Source: Candidatus Bipolaricaulota bacterium
GTDB taxonomy: Bacteria; Bipolaricaulota; Bipolaricaulia; UBA7950; UBA9294
DNA: 52,046 bases
Assembly (NCBI GenBank): GCA_030612175.1
Contig: JAUWOJ010000001.1
Span: 1 to 52,046, forward strand
Direction: 5' to 3'
Shown here piece by piece: positions 51,280 to 52,046 of the stretch. Below the pieces are notes generated by a model. That model ran no database searches. It was not told the origin of the DNA and saw nothing but the letters and a program-made list of their open reading frames with translations. Every line of letters starts with the position of its first letter. The first letter of the stretch is position 1. A program made the position numbers and the translations under genes.

Positions 51280-51305
51280 GTGGGGTGGCTTAATTGCTGC
51301 CCCAC
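51280..51305 (+). other. Intercistronic hairpin between third binding-protein and permease genes
   Basis: GTGGGGTGGC (51280-51289) pairs with GCTGCCCCAC (51296-51305) over the six-base loop TTAATT, ten pairs with two G-U. TTAGC follows, with no T-run. It is the fourth hairpin in this position in the window. Confidence 0.75.
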
Positions 51306-51333
51306 CTTAGCTTATCTACAACAAGGTCGAAAT

Positions 51334-52046
51334 ATGATCCAGTTTGTGATAAGGCGGATTTTGTGGGCCGTCCCGATCGTCCTGGTTGTATCGAGTATCA
51401 CTTTCTTGTTGATGCATTCCGTCCCTGGTGGGCCGTTTGATGCTGAGAAGGCACTTCCTCAGGCAATCATCGATAACCTGAACGCCAAGTATCATTTGGA
51501 CGATCCTCTATGGAAACAGTACGTCGACTACATGTGGGGGTTTATGCGCTTTGATCTGGGCCCATCGATATCCTACAGATCGCGGACGGTGAACGACATT
51601 CTCGCGCAACAATGGCCGGTGACAGCGCTCCTTGGCCTGGCTTCGTTCGGAGTCGCAATATGCCTCGGTATCCCTCTTGGGGTGATCAGCGCGATCAAAC
51701 AGAACTCGCTGATCGACTACGGTTCAATGTGGATATCGCTGCTCGGTCTTTCCATTCCTAATATGGCGATGGGGCCTCTTCTGATCTGGATCTTTGCCCT
51801 TAACCTCAAGTGGTTTCCAGTAGCCACATGGGGATCTCCGATGCATGTTGTGTTGCCCGCAATCACCTTAGGAACCGCCTTCATGGCGATGTTTGCCCGG
51901 ATCACCCGTGCTTCGATGCTGCAGATCGTCCGTGAGGAGTACATCGAGAGCGCGCGCGCCATGGGTGTGCGCGAGATTTGTGTAATGTTAAAGCACACCC
52001 TACGCAACGCACTCATCCCTGTGATGACTATCGCCGGACCGGCTTT
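51334..52046 (+). CDS. Peptide ABC transporter permease, DppB type, third copy (cut by window edge)
   Basis: An open frame from ATG 51334 that runs off the right end; 237 residues are visible. It starts MIQFVIRRILWAVPIVLVVSS with ITFLLMHSVPGGPF following, shows several hydrophobic segments and ends within the EAA loop EEYIESARAMGVREICVMLKHTLRNALIP, which is characteristic of DppB/OppB. It lies 82 bases behind the third binding-protein gene. No convincing Shine-Dalgarno precedes the ATG. Confidence 0.93.
   Translation, partial: MIQFVIRRILWAVPIVLVVSSITFLLMHSVPGGPFDAEKALPQAIIDNLNAKYHLDDPLWKQYVDYMWGFMRFDLGPSISYRSRTVNDILAQQWPVTALLGLASFGVAICLGIPLGVISAIKQNSLIDYGSMWISLLGLSIPNMAMGPLLIWIFALNLKWFPVATWGSPMHVVLPAITLGTAFMAMFARITRASMLQIVREEYIESARAMGVREICVMLKHTLRNALIPVMTIAGPA

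Noticed and set aside
1..52046. Defence island, prophage, transposon or secondary-metabolite cluster
   Set aside because: Every sizeable gene is a metabolic, transport, envelope or housekeeping gene; no integrase, transposase, restriction, toxin-antitoxin or NRPS/PKS domain was seen.

Overview
The window is a gene-dense bacterial chromosome segment of roughly 50% GC by eye. It carries no rRNA, tRNA, insertion sequence, prophage or CRISPR array that I can see. Several features suggest an anaerobic, peptide- and sugar-fermenting, deep-branching bacterium with a diderm-type envelope: oligopeptide ABC transporters, hydantoinase/oxoprolinase and D-amino-acid enzymes, a TreT-type trehalose synthase, CsaB beside a DUF5693-like protein, and five solute-binding proteins with SPase I signal peptides but no lipobox cysteine. 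Bipolaricaulota (Acetothermia) or a Synergistota/Thermotogota-like lineage would fit. This placement is inference with low confidence.

Layout. 1-6713 (mostly minus): a D-glutamate-cyclase-like fragment, a FadR-type repressor, an N-acyl-D-amino-acid deacylase, two Dpp-type permeases and their binding protein. Near-identical palindromes lie at the promoters of the repressor gene and the transporter operon. 6714-10410: a winged-helix regulator with a damaged or unusual start, then a BtuFCD/FecBCD-type transporter. 10479-16238: envelope and division genes (DUF5693-like, csaB, rsmH, ftsL-like, a class B PBP). 16239-18843 (minus): mnmG and an SPFH/slipin gene. 18913-22141: tpiA, pgsA, an Asp/Glu racemase and a DmpA-type aminopeptidase. 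22336-30893: threonine synthase, a D-cysteine-desulfhydrase-like gene interrupted by a +1 frameshift, an amidohydrolase, hyuA, hyuB and an M20D hydrolase. 30895-31733: yidD (minus) and hsp20 behind a consensus promoter and a CIRCE-like element. 31981-38045: a second peptide transporter with a dipeptide epimerase and an alpha-oxoamine-synthase-like PLP enzyme. 38133-40594 (minus): nadE and an RluB/RsuA-type pseudouridine synthase. 40699-42494: a GNAT-like protein and coaE. 42574-49399: a trehalose-type sugar locus (ROK repressor, binding protein, two permeases, TreT, ROK kinase). 49490-52046: a third peptide transporter, running off the right edge.

Two themes tie the window together. First, enzymes that make, cleave or deaminate D-amino acids and mixed-chirality peptides recur in separate operons, together with three peptide importers; this points to scavenging of peptidoglycan- or protein-derived D-amino acid peptides. 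Second, all four extracytoplasmic-binding-protein operons of the Dpp/Mal type have an intercistronic hairpin without a U-tract between the binding-protein gene and the first permease gene, and none encodes its own ATPase. This suggests a common post-transcriptional scheme for over-expressing the binding protein, and ATPases supplied from elsewhere in the genome.
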